Assembly (NCBI GenBank): GCA_023228295.1
Contig: JALOBP010000050.1
Location: 1-23,130 of the forward strand
DNA from: Methanoregula sp.
GTDB lineage: Archaea > Halobacteriota > Methanomicrobia > Methanomicrobiales > Methanospirillaceae
Reading direction: 5' to 3'
DNA: 23,130 nt
Made by a program: the position numbers and the translations under genes. How positions within the stretch are numbered: the stretch's first letter is position 1; each line of letters starts with the position of its first letter. Of this stretch, positions 7,018 to 14,481 are shown in pieces. The notes beneath the pieces are model-generated. The model was not told the origin of the DNA. It saw nothing but the letters and a program-made list of their open reading frames with translations, and searched no databases.

Positions 7018-7221
7018 ATGACCGACTTTTTCTATATCTGCAGACACCTTGTTGGAACACAGGAAAACAAGGGCAGGGAATCTGCCGAGCCGGGCTGCAC
7101 CCGTAAGCTCATGACAGGAACTTATTGTACCGCAGATTCGGAAAGCAAGGCAGCAGAAGCAAAACAGCACTGCCCGGGTGCAGATTTCCTCAAGATCCTC
7201 AGTTTCAGGAAGAATAAGTAA
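7018..7221 (+). CDS. Small cysteine-containing protein, 67 aa, unknown
   Basis: I choose ATG 7018 because a near-perfect Shine-Dalgarno (aaaggagg) ends five bases before it. The frame is open further upstream to 6772, but that part has no ribosome binding site and runs through the serS promoter region. The product is basic, with no signal or membrane segment, and four cysteines (C8, C27, C37, C52) in the contexts YICRHL, EPGCTRK, TYCTAD and QHCPGADF, which could bind one metal or Fe-S cluster. I do not recognise a family. It lies between divergent serS and a convergent zinc-ribbon gene, so it is a single-gene unit. It could be a chance frame, but the Shine-Dalgarno and the evenly spread cysteines argue for a real gene. 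Confidence 0.55.
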   Translation: MTDFFYICRHLVGTQENKGRESAEPGCTRKLMTGTYCTADSESKAAEAKQHCPGADFLKILSFRKNK

Positions 7222-7269
7222 CTGCAGCCTGCGGCTGGTGACTGGTCTGGAACGATCGGGAAGTGGCGG

Positions 7270-8259
7270 TCAGTTGCGTAGTCTGTAGGTAAAGACCCGA
7301 TCAATGACGGTGTAGGAATCACCGTTGTTATATGTTATGATAACTTCGACGCGATCGGTGAACTTGGTTCCCTGCAGACTGGCCCCTTCACCAATAGTCA
7401 GCGGCCTGAATGCCTGCTCCATCACCTGCCCGTCGGAACGGTACAGGCGAACCAGTACCTCGCGGACTGCCCGCTGGCCTTTTCCGCCATTGAATATGAC
7501 CGTTACCCTGTTGGTAATGGGATTGCGTTCCTCCTGCAGCCAGATGAGGTAACTTTCCGGAGGTACCTGCGTGGGGCCGGGAACGAGTAACGCTTCTCCA
7601 GTGGTCTCTTCCGGCCCGGGAGTTGCCGTTATTGATGCGGAGATTCCCGGTATTGGTGCGGAAGGGATTGGATCGACCGGTGTAACGCCGTACTGCGGGT
7701 TCGGGAAGGCCGGAATATGCACGTGACCGGTTATGATGGCATATGCGACAACGATTCCAATGATTACAATGCCGGCAATGACATGCATCGTTTTTGGCCG
7801 GGGTACCGGCCTACATGCCGTCCGGGGTTCCGGGACAGCGGGCAGTATGGCATTATGGATCGTGTCGGAATCCTCAACCATCTTATCCATTGTGCCGGGA
7901 TCAGCTGCCGCGGTCTCCCGTCCTGCCAGTTCCGGTTCCAGCATCGCAGGATGGACGAACTCATCTTTTTTCAGTGCTTTCTTCTTTGCTTTCCGGCTTT
8001 TCGATGACTTCCCTTTTTGATGATAGGTGGTGGGCGGTGCATCATCGGGAACGGAGAATTCTGGAGTTGTCCCGACCGGTGTCCCGCAGGATTCACAGAA
8101 GTTTGTGCCCGGGGCAAGGGGGAGGTTGCACTTTTTACAGGCCGGTGGGGGTGATACCCTCAGCCCGCACGAATCACAGAATGCAGATCCGTGCGCAACG
8201 GGTTTCCCGCAGTTGGGGCAGTGTTGTTCCTCCTTCTTTTTTCGTCTGAATAATCCCAT
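7270..8259 (-). CDS. Double zinc-ribbon, single-pass membrane protein
   Basis: A 329-residue protein of unknown function. Two zinc ribbons lie at the N-terminus (C14, C17, C28, C31 and C41, C44, C55, C58), preceded by a basic start MGLFRRKKKEE. A Lys/Arg-rich segment (about 80-98), an acidic linker, one transmembrane helix (about 158-176) and a C-terminal beta-rich domain (about 240-329, NRVTVIFNGGKGQR to VIDRVFTYRLRN) follow. The topology would put the zinc ribbons in the cytoplasm and the C-terminal domain outside. The plan parallels the 599-residue protein at 3581-5380, without the PH-like domain. A TATA-like CTTATATGTA (minus strand, 8311-8320) sits about 55 bp before the ATG. It is divergent from cooC, with a 235-bp shared spacer. 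Sensing or envelope roles are guesses. Confidence 0.85.
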   Translation of the reverse strand: MGLFRRKKKEEQHCPNCGKPVAHGSAFCDSCGLRVSPPPACKKCNLPLAPGTNFCESCGTPVGTTPEFSVPDDAPPTTYHQKGKSSKSRKAKKKALKKDEFVHPAMLEPELAGRETAAADPGTMDKMVEDSDTIHNAILPAVPEPRTACRPVPRPKTMHVIAGIVIIGIVVAYAIITGHVHIPAFPNPQYGVTPVDPIPSAPIPGISASITATPGPEETTGEALLVPGPTQVPPESYLIWLQEERNPITNRVTVIFNGGKGQRAVREVLVRLYRSDGQVMEQAFRPLTIGEGASLQGTKFTDRVEVIITYNNGDSYTVIDRVFTYRLRN

Positions 8260-8494
8260 GGGGCCGGCACCTTACTTCCGGGACAATCTGCTGAAGACCA
8301 TTCTTCTTTTTACATATAAGGATTCATTGAACCTGCAGGTTATACGCATGTTTTTTCTGCTCCCTGTTTACTTCGGTCTTTGCACTATTCTACGGCGATG
8401 ATAAATATTGTGGAGTGAAGCAAAGCCTCTTGTCCTTACACTTACACTTTATCAGTGAAATGGGAGCAGCGCATCCGGCCCGGAGTACAAAGAA
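8260..8494. promoter_or_regulatory. Divergent promoter region upstream of the cooC/cdh cluster
   Basis: For the plus-strand cooC gene there are two TATA-like candidates: ATAAATATT at 8401-8409 (long leader) and ACTTTATC at 8446-8453 (leader near 20 bases). The second overlaps an inverted repeat CACT-TTATC-AGTG at 8445-8457. A short tandem direct repeat, ttacac-ttacac, precedes it (about 8437-8448). For the minus-strand zinc-ribbon gene the TATA-like element is at 8311-8320. No gene is supported in this stretch. Confidence 0.4.
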
Positions 8495-9304
8495 ATGAAG
8501 ATTGCTGTCTGTGGGAAAGGGGGCGTGGGTAAGACTTTTATTGCCGGTAGTCTGGCAGAGTATTTCTCCCGGCACGGCCAGTCAGTAATTGCCATTGATG
8601 CAGACTCAAGCCCGAATCTTGCATTATCCCTCGGGCTTACGGTCGGGGAAGCATCCCGCATCGTACCCGTTGCGGAGAATGAAGATCTTATCCGGCTCAA
8701 GACGAGAACTGATTATTCCGGTGTCTTCAGGCTTACCTTCACCATAGATGATATTATTGAAAAGTATGCGGTCAAAACACCCGCCGGCCCGGGTCTCCTT
8801 ATCATGGGCACGGTAAAAGCGATGGGTTCCGGCTGCACCTGCCCTGCCCACTCCGTGATCAAGGCCCTCATGCGTCATCTTGTGGTAGATCGGGACGAGA
8901 TTGTCATTCTCGACATGGAGGCCGGTATTGAGCATCTCGGACGGGGTACCGCGGAGCACGTGGATACGCTGATCGTGGTCTCGGACGCGAACCGGAAGTC
9001 CCGCGAGACTGCGTCATCCATTATCCGGCTTGCGCGGGAATCAGCGATACTTGATATCTGCCTTGTCGGGAACCGGGTTGCAAATCCCCGCGAAGTGGAG
9101 ATTCTGCGCTCGTGTGCGGAGGAGAACCAGGTTCTGCTTGCAGCATACATACCTTACGACAGTGATGTGGCTGATGCCGGCATCACGGGTGACCCAGTCA
9201 GGATAACAGATTCTGGAGCTCCTGCTGCAATAGCCGGCCTGGCTCGCAATCTCGAAGCGGCAAATGAGGAAAAACAAAGTAAAACCCGGGGAGATCAACG
9301 ATGA
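8495..9304 (+). CDS. cooC: CooC-type carbon monoxide dehydrogenase nickel-insertion ATPase (copy 1)
   Basis: A 269-residue MinD/NifH-like P-loop ATPase. The deviant Walker A GKGGVGKT (7-14) has the signature Lys K8. IDADSSPNL follows at 34-42, and the nickel/zinc-binding CxC of CooC proteins is present as GCTCPAH (C114, C116). The Walker B region reads VILDMEAGIEHLGRGTAEH, a hallmark of CooC/AcsF. The family dimerises, binds Ni(II) at the interface through the CxC and drives nickel insertion into the CODH C-cluster (possibly also the ACS A-cluster) using ATP. It starts at ATG 8495 behind a GGAG. Its stop overlaps the ATG of copy 2 (ATGA at 9301-9304), so the two are co-translated, and the cdh genes follow. 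Confidence 0.93.
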   Translation: MKIAVCGKGGVGKTFIAGSLAEYFSRHGQSVIAIDADSSPNLALSLGLTVGEASRIVPVAENEDLIRLKTRTDYSGVFRLTFTIDDIIEKYAVKTPAGPGLLIMGTVKAMGSGCTCPAHSVIKALMRHLVVDRDEIVILDMEAGIEHLGRGTAEHVDTLIVVSDANRKSRETASSIIRLARESAILDICLVGNRVANPREVEILRSCAEENQVLLAAYIPYDSDVADAGITGDPVRITDSGAPAAIAGLARNLEAANEEKQSKTRGDQR

Positions 9305-10068
9305 AGACCTATGTTACAATGGGCCGGGGAGGTACCGGCAAGACGAGTTTTGTTGCACTGATGGCCCGGTACCTGATCGAGCGCGGGGACACGCCAGTCC
9401 TGCTCGTTGACGCGGATCCCGACCAGAATCTTGCCGAGATGGTGGGCGTTGATTTTGAATCCGCCGGTAAAAAAACCATTGCAGAACTTCTCGGGGATAC
9501 GTTTATCGAACGTGGCGGTACCACTCTCGGAATCCCCCCTTCCCGCCGCATCGAGAACCGGATCTGGGAACAGGGCCTGTACGAAGGTGAACATTTTGAT
9601 CTCCTCTCAGTGGGTACCAAGTGGGTGGAGGGCTGTTACTGCCTTCCGGATGCTGCCTTAAAAAATGCCCTTTCTGAAATCACGCGGCAGTACCGGTATA
9701 TCCTCATCGATTCTCCCGGGGGCCTCGAACATCTTAACCGGAAGATCGCAAGCAGCGTGGACATCATTTTCGATGTGATGGGCCCGTCAAGCAAGTCTTT
9801 TGCCCACGTGAAGCGGGCGCACCGCGTGATCCAGGAGGTCGGGATCACTTTCAACCACCTTTATGTTATTGGAGGCTATGCGTTTCCGGAGGAACTGCAT
9901 GCCAAAGCTGCCCATGACACGGGTCTTCCCTACCTCGGAAAGATCGTCAACGATCCTCTCGTAGCAGGTCGTGTTCTTGCCGGGGAGTCGTTGTTGGAAA
10001 TCCCTGCTGCCACCCCGGCATACCGGTCGATTGCTGCAATGCTCGACACGCTGGTACCGCAGGAATAA
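9301..10068 (+). CDS. CooC-like ATPase, divergent second copy
   Basis: A 255-residue MinD/NifH-like ATPase. The P-loop is GRGGTGKT (8-15): the signature lysine of the deviant Walker A is Arg9, while the core GK[ST] remains. IDADPDQNL-type switch I is present as VDADPDQNLAEM, the CooC CxC is kept (GCYCLPD, C112 and C114), and the Walker B region reads ILIDSPGGLEHLNRK in place of the DMEAGIEHLGR of copy 1. ATP binding is likely; hydrolysis dependent on the partner-subunit lysine may be changed. Given the kept CxC and its coupling to copy 1, it probably handles nickel for the same enzyme, perhaps as heterodimer partner or for the other metal site (A-cluster versus C-cluster). That split of roles is an inference. 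It is followed by a 104-bp gap before cdhA. Confidence 0.85.
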   Translation: MKTYVTMGRGGTGKTSFVALMARYLIERGDTPVLLVDADPDQNLAEMVGVDFESAGKKTIAELLGDTFIERGGTTLGIPPSRRIENRIWEQGLYEGEHFDLLSVGTKWVEGCYCLPDAALKNALSEITRQYRYILIDSPGGLEHLNRKIASSVDIIFDVMGPSSKSFAHVKRAHRVIQEVGITFNHLYVIGGYAFPEELHAKAAHDTGLPYLGKIVNDPLVAGRVLAGESLLEIPAATPAYRSIAAMLDTLVPQE

Positions 10069-10172
10069 ATCACTGATGCCAGTGTTTATCCTGTTTCCCT
10101 CATTTGTCACTTCGATACACTTATTTGAATTATCCCTCAATACATAACTGACACGCTGTCGGGGATGGGATT
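10069..10172 (+). promoter_or_regulatory. Leader/promoter region of cdhA with a small palindrome
   Basis: Just after the stop of the second CooC gene lies CACTG-atgc-CAGTG (10071-10084), a perfect 5-bp inverted repeat. It shares CACT...AGTG with the palindrome before the first cooC gene. A TATA-like TTATTTGA at 10121-10128 is about 45-52 bp before the cdhA GTG. The cdh genes may thus have their own start site in addition to read-through from cooC. Confidence 0.35.
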
Positions 10173-12521
10173 GTGAGCAGGAAAGGCGTCAGCTTCAGGG
10201 TAAAAGAGATCAATTCGGACATTGCACAGTTCCGTGATCTCAGCATCTCGATTGGTGCAATCCACGAAGAAAAATGGGACGAGCCTATGGGGCCGACACC
10301 ATTCCCCACTCTTTCGACCCTGCGGTCATGGGACCACACACTCCTGAAACGGTACAAACCTTTCTACCTCCCCTTCTGCGATCTCTGCTGTCTCTGCACG
10401 TACGGCAAGTGCGACCTCACGGGCACGAAACGGGGGGCCTGCGGGATCTCGATGTCTGCCCAGCAATCGCGGACGGTTCTCATCGCCGCATGCATCGGGG
10501 CAGCGACTCACATCAGCCACTCCCGCGATCTCCTCACCCATGTTATCGAACAGTACGGATCTGACTTCCCGCTCAACATCGGTGGCACCAGCGTCGAGGT
10601 CGAGGCTCCCATTACCCGGCTTGTCTGCGGTGTGAAACCCGAGACACTGGGCGACCTGGAGCCAGTCCTTGACTACTGTGAGAACCAGGTGACTCAGCTC
10701 CTTGCTGTGACGCACACCGGGCAGGAAGGGAACAATCTTGATTTCGAGTCCAAGGTCTTCCATGCCGGCATGGTCGATCATGTCGGTATGGAGGTTGCGG
10801 ATATTGCACAGGTCTCGGCTCTCGGGTTCCCGAAAGCGGATCCCGAGTCTGCCATGGCCGACCTCGGCCTTGGCACCGTGGATGCGACAAAACCGGTGGT
10901 CCTCGTTATCGGCCACAACGTCCCCCCGTCAACGAGCATAATCGACTACCTGCGGGACAACGGTCTCCTTTCCGAAATTGAAGTGACCGGAATCTGCTGC
11001 ACCGCGATGGATATTGCCCGCTACTCGGCAAAAGCAAAGATCATCGGCCCCATATCATGGCAGCTCCGGTACATCCGGAGCGGTGTGCCGGATGTAATCG
11101 TCATTGATGAACAGTGCGTCCGCACCGATACGTTGCAGGAGGCAGCTGCCATCAGGACCCCGCTCATTGCAACAAGCGACAAGAACTGCCTCGGTCTCCC
11201 CGACCGGACCAATGATCCCATCGATGCAATTGTGGCGGACTTTGTTTCCGGCAAGGTCGCCGGTGCTCTTGTCCTCGATATGGAAAAAGTCGGGGAAATC
11301 GCGGTCCGGGTTGCGCAGGGAATTGCCCCAAACCGGAAAAAACAGGGCACACTTCCCTCGAAAGATCGCATCATTGAACTTGCAAAGAAATGCACCCAGT
11401 GTATGCTCTGCCGGCGCGCATGTCCCAACGATCTCCCCATACCTCAGGCAATTAAACCTGCAGCAGGCGGAAACCTTGGCCCCCTGAACGAGTTGTACGA
11501 TGACTGTGTCGGCTGCGGACGCTGCGAACCTGCCTGTGGCCAGAAGATTCCAGTCCATAGCCTTATTGTGGGAGCTGCGGAGAAGCAGACGCGGGAGGAA
11601 ACGTTCTGCATCCGCACTGGCCGGGGTGCCATTCAGGATGTTGAGATTCGGAAAGTCGGCGGCCCTATTGTCCTTGGAGAGATCCCGGGCATAGTCGCGT
11701 TTGTCGGTTGCGCCAACTACCCGAAAGGATCGCGGGAAGTAGCCGAGATGTGCATGGAGTTTGCCAAACGCCGTTACATTGTCTGTACCTCCGGCTGCTC
11801 TGCCATGTCGGCCGGCATGTACCGCGACAAGGATGGCAAGACCGCGTACGAGAAATATTCCGGGGCATTTGAGGCCGGCGGGATCGTGAATGTCGGATCC
11901 TGTGTATCCAATGCCCATATCTCCGGAGCTGCCATCAAGATTGCCAGCATCTTTGCCAAGCGCCCCCTCCGCGGAAATTATGAGGAGATCGCCGATTATG
12001 TCCACAACCGTGTCGGGGCCGTTGGCGTAGCATGGGGTGCGATGTCCCAGAAGGCAGCAGCAATCGCGGCAGGGTTCTGGCGGCTTGGTATCCCGGTCGT
12101 TGTCGGGCCCCATGGCACGAAATACCGGAGGATGCTGCTTGGCCGTGCCGATAAGGACGAGGACTGGTACGTGTATGATGCCCGGACGGGCGAGAAGGTA
12201 TATGGCGGCCCGGTGCCCGAACACCTCTTTTTTGCTGCAGAGACCAAGGAAGAGGCGATGGTCATGATCGCGAAACTGACCATGCGGCCGAACGATACGA
12301 GCAAGGGTCGGGCGAATAAGCTTGCCAACTACGTGGACCTCCACAAGCGGCACATAGGCGGGCTTCCTCCCGATGTGCACCGTCTCGTGCGGGTACCGGC
12401 CGACATCCCCCTCACGATGAAATCTGAGATCCTCGAACACCTGCAGCAGCATGACTGGAAGGAGCAGCCTATCCCCGACCCGACGCTCCTCCCCCGCATG
12501 GTCCATACGAGGAGGGATTAA
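10173..12521 (+). CDS. cdhA: CO dehydrogenase/acetyl-CoA synthase complex, alpha subunit (CO dehydrogenase)
   Basis: A 782-residue catalytic CODH subunit that interconverts CO and CO2 at the Ni-Fe-S C-cluster; with CdhB it forms the alpha2-epsilon2 part of the archaeal ACDS complex. Seen: a Cys block at C69, C72, C73, C75, C80 and C90 (CDLCCLCTYGKCDL) for the B- and D-type clusters; C-cluster candidates H248 in GHNVPPS, C276 in ICCTAMD, and later Cys in FVGCANYP, CTSGCSAMSAGM and NVGSCVSN; and two inserted ferredoxin motifs, CTQCMLCRRACP (C407-C417) and CVGCGRCEPACGQ (C445-C455), which are specific to the archaeal type. The start is GTG at 10173, giving MSRKGVSFRV, behind a weak gggatggga. 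Length fits the family. First gene of the cdhABCDE run. Confidence 0.97.
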   Translation: MSRKGVSFRVKEINSDIAQFRDLSISIGAIHEEKWDEPMGPTPFPTLSTLRSWDHTLLKRYKPFYLPFCDLCCLCTYGKCDLTGTKRGACGISMSAQQSRTVLIAACIGAATHISHSRDLLTHVIEQYGSDFPLNIGGTSVEVEAPITRLVCGVKPETLGDLEPVLDYCENQVTQLLAVTHTGQEGNNLDFESKVFHAGMVDHVGMEVADIAQVSALGFPKADPESAMADLGLGTVDATKPVVLVIGHNVPPSTSIIDYLRDNGLLSEIEVTGICCTAMDIARYSAKAKIIGPISWQLRYIRSGVPDVIVIDEQCVRTDTLQEAAAIRTPLIATSDKNCLGLPDRTNDPIDAIVADFVSGKVAGALVLDMEKVGEIAVRVAQGIAPNRKKQGTLPSKDRIIELAKKCTQCMLCRRACPNDLPIPQAIKPAAGGNLGPLNELYDDCVGCGRCEPACGQKIPVHSLIVGAAEKQTREETFCIRTGRGAIQDVEIRKVGGPIVLGEIPGIVAFVGCANYPKGSREVAEMCMEFAKRRYIVCTSGCSAMSAGMYRDKDGKTAYEKYSGAFEAGGIVNVGSCVSNAHISGAAIKIASIFAKRPLRGNYEEIADYVHNRVGAVGVAWGAMSQKAAAIAAGFWRLGIPVVVGPHGTKYRRMLLGRADKDEDWYVYDARTGEKVYGGPVPEHLFFAAETKEEAMVMIAKLTMRPNDTSKGRANKLANYVDLHKRHIGGLPPDVHRLVRVPADIPLTMKSEILEHLQQHDWKEQPIPDPTLLPRMVHTRRD

Positions 12522-12527
12522 ACCAAA

Positions 12528-13067
12528 ATGCCGCTGAACGAGTCCTGGCAGACCGGCGAGATCCCCGGGCCGAAAAAGGCCTCCCTCATTGTCAAACCCG
12601 ATATTGCGGATGCGATGATCCGTCGGGCAAAGCGCCCGATTCTTATTGTCGGGCATGGGATTCTCGAATATGAAGTTGAAGGCCTCCGGCTCATCGACTG
12701 CCTCATCGAGCTCGCGAAGAAAGGAAAGATACCGGTCGTTGTAACGGCCAGCACGAATAAGGAGTTCCTTGCCCGTGGCTATATTCCCGCAGCCATCATG
12801 CCGGCGGTTGATATCGCCAACCGTCTCACCGATGCCACGTGGAAGGGCATTGACGGGAAGGATACGTATGATCTCGCGATCTTCGTCGGACTTCCCTATT
12901 CCATGGAATGGACTATCCTTTCCGGCCTCAAGCATTTTGCCCCCGGTGTCAAGACCATGACCCTTGACTGCGTGTACCAGCCCAATGCCAGCTGGTCGTT
13001 CCCGAACAGCACCATTAAAGAGTGGGCAGCCAGCCTCCGGGCGATCGTTGCAAACCTTGGAGACTGA
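12528..13067 (+). CDS. cdhB: CO dehydrogenase/acetyl-CoA synthase complex, epsilon subunit
   Basis: A 179-residue protein six bases after cdhA, with a Shine-Dalgarno (gaggaggga) overlapping the end of cdhA. CdhB is a small Rossmann-like subunit that binds CdhA; a flavin or electron-transfer role has been proposed but it has no metal cluster of its own. Seen: a family-typical N-terminus with SWQTGEIPGPKKA, the strand-turn RPILIVGHGI, VVVTASTNKEF and FVGLPYSMEWTILSGLKHFAP. Normal length. Identification rests on sequence character and on its fixed place between cdhA and cdhC. Confidence 0.95.
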   Translation: MPLNESWQTGEIPGPKKASLIVKPDIADAMIRRAKRPILIVGHGILEYEVEGLRLIDCLIELAKKGKIPVVVTASTNKEFLARGYIPAAIMPAVDIANRLTDATWKGIDGKDTYDLAIFVGLPYSMEWTILSGLKHFAPGVKTMTLDCVYQPNASWSFPNSTIKEWAASLRAIVANLGD

Positions 13068-13074
13068 TTGTACC

Positions 13075-14481
13075 ATGTCTGAGCCTATTCCCGTAGAAGT
13101 CGGCCTTGTCTATGAAGGCGAGCGCGTCCGTAAGCAGGACATGCAGGTAGAGCTTGGCGGGCCCTCTGTTACGGAAAAGTTTGAGATAGTCCGGGTCCGG
13201 AAGACTGATGAGATTACGGATGGAGCCATCGAGATCATCGGGCCGGATATCACGCAGATGACTGAGGGAAACGTCCACCCGCTCGGGATACTTGTCGAGC
13301 TCGCGGGTGAACGGGTGGAACCCGATCTTGAGGGTGTGGTGGAGAGGCGCATTCACGAGTACTGCAACTATATCGAGGGTTTCATGCACCTCAACCAGCG
13401 GTACGACATCTGGATCCGGCTCTCGAAAAAATCGTATAAGAAGGGACTTACTTCATTAAAAATCATCGGGCATGTCATGCACGAACTCTTTAAAAACGAG
13501 TTGCCGATCATAGAAAAAGTCCAGATCACGTTCATCACCGATCCGCTGGAGATCAAGCCACTTTATGCCGAAGCCCTGAAGACTTACGAGGCGCGGGATG
13601 CCCGGGCACGCGGCCTCTCGGATGATGATGTTTCTGAGTTTTACGGCTGCGCTCTCTGCCAGTCCTTTGCTCCCACCCATGTCTGTGTCATCACGCCCCA
13701 GCGCTATGCCAACTGCGGGGCCATCAGCTGGTTCGATGGCAGGGCCGCTGCCGGCATTGACCCGAAAGGCCCGATCTATGCCATTGCCAAAGGCGAATGT
13801 CTCGATAAAGAGAAAGGTGAATATTCAGGTGTCAACGAGAGTGCCAGACAGCGCTCGATGGGGGAAGTCAAAAGAGTCTATCTTTATTCAGCGTTTGGCT
13901 ACCCACACACGTCATGCGGCTGTTTTGAGGGAATCGCGTTCTACATTCCGGAAGTTGATGGTTTTGGGATTGTCCTGCGGAGTTTCCGCGACCTGACCGT
14001 CAACGGGCTGGCCTTCTCCACGATGGCCGACTCCACCGCGGGAGGCCGCCAGATCGACGGGTTTCATGGGATCTCGATCGAATACATGCGGTCGAAGAAG
14101 TTCATTGATGCTGATGGCGGGTACCACCGTGTTGTCTGGATGCCGCATGAAACTAAAGACCGACTGAAACCGTTCATCGCCCCCGATGTTTTCCCTGCAA
14201 TCGCCACCGAACTCGATGTGAAAAATATTGAGGACCTTCATGCCTTCCTTGCTGGCCACAACCACCCGGTGACGGAACGCTGGAGAGCAACCGACGCTGC
14301 TGCCGGTGTTGAAGCTGCCCAGCAGGTCCAGGTATTCTCCGGTGGTGACATCCCCCTCACCGTTGCGGGGTTCCGGATCATCCTCAAGAATGCGAAGATC
14401 ACGGCTGAGAAAGTGATCATCCAGCCTATACGACCGCACGTAAAACCAGGAGGTGAGCACCATGACGCAAAAAAACAATAA
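13075..14481 (+). CDS. cdhC: CO dehydrogenase/acetyl-CoA synthase complex, beta subunit (acetyl-CoA synthase)
   Basis: A 468-residue protein starting at ATG 13075 (MSEPIPVEVG), seven bases after cdhB; the frame is open upstream, but that part overlaps cdhB and lacks family sequence. CdhC joins CO, the methyl group from the corrinoid protein and CoA into acetyl-CoA at the A-cluster (a [4Fe-4S] bridged to a Ni-Ni site). All six A-cluster cysteines are visible: C192 and C195 (GCALC), C204 (HVC), C214 (ANCG), C281 and C283 (SCGCF). Like other archaeal forms it lacks the N-terminal CODH-docking domain of bacterial AcsB. The C-terminal tail after about residue 395 is variable, ending in a His/Lys-rich stretch. 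Its last 20 bases overlap cdhD. Confidence 0.97.
   Translation: MSEPIPVEVGLVYEGERVRKQDMQVELGGPSVTEKFEIVRVRKTDEITDGAIEIIGPDITQMTEGNVHPLGILVELAGERVEPDLEGVVERRIHEYCNYIEGFMHLNQRYDIWIRLSKKSYKKGLTSLKIIGHVMHELFKNELPIIEKVQITFITDPLEIKPLYAEALKTYEARDARARGLSDDDVSEFYGCALCQSFAPTHVCVITPQRYANCGAISWFDGRAAAGIDPKGPIYAIAKGECLDKEKGEYSGVNESARQRSMGEVKRVYLYSAFGYPHTSCGCFEGIAFYIPEVDGFGIVLRSFRDLTVNGLAFSTMADSTAGGRQIDGFHGISIEYMRSKKFIDADGGYHRVVWMPHETKDRLKPFIAPDVFPAIATELDVKNIEDLHAFLAGHNHPVTERWRATDAAAGVEAAQQVQVFSGGDIPLTVAGFRIILKNAKITAEKVIIQPIRPHVKPGGEHHDAKKQ

Noticed and set aside
12964..13074. Upstream extension of cdhC
   Set aside because: It overlaps the end of cdhB in another frame, and the family N-terminus begins at the ATG at 13075.
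11055..13076. Very long open frame on the minus strand, antisense to cdhA and cdhB
   Set aside because: It is the shadow of GC-rich coding sequence. The plus strand carries complete cdhA/cdhB with all cluster cysteines, and the antisense product has no family features.
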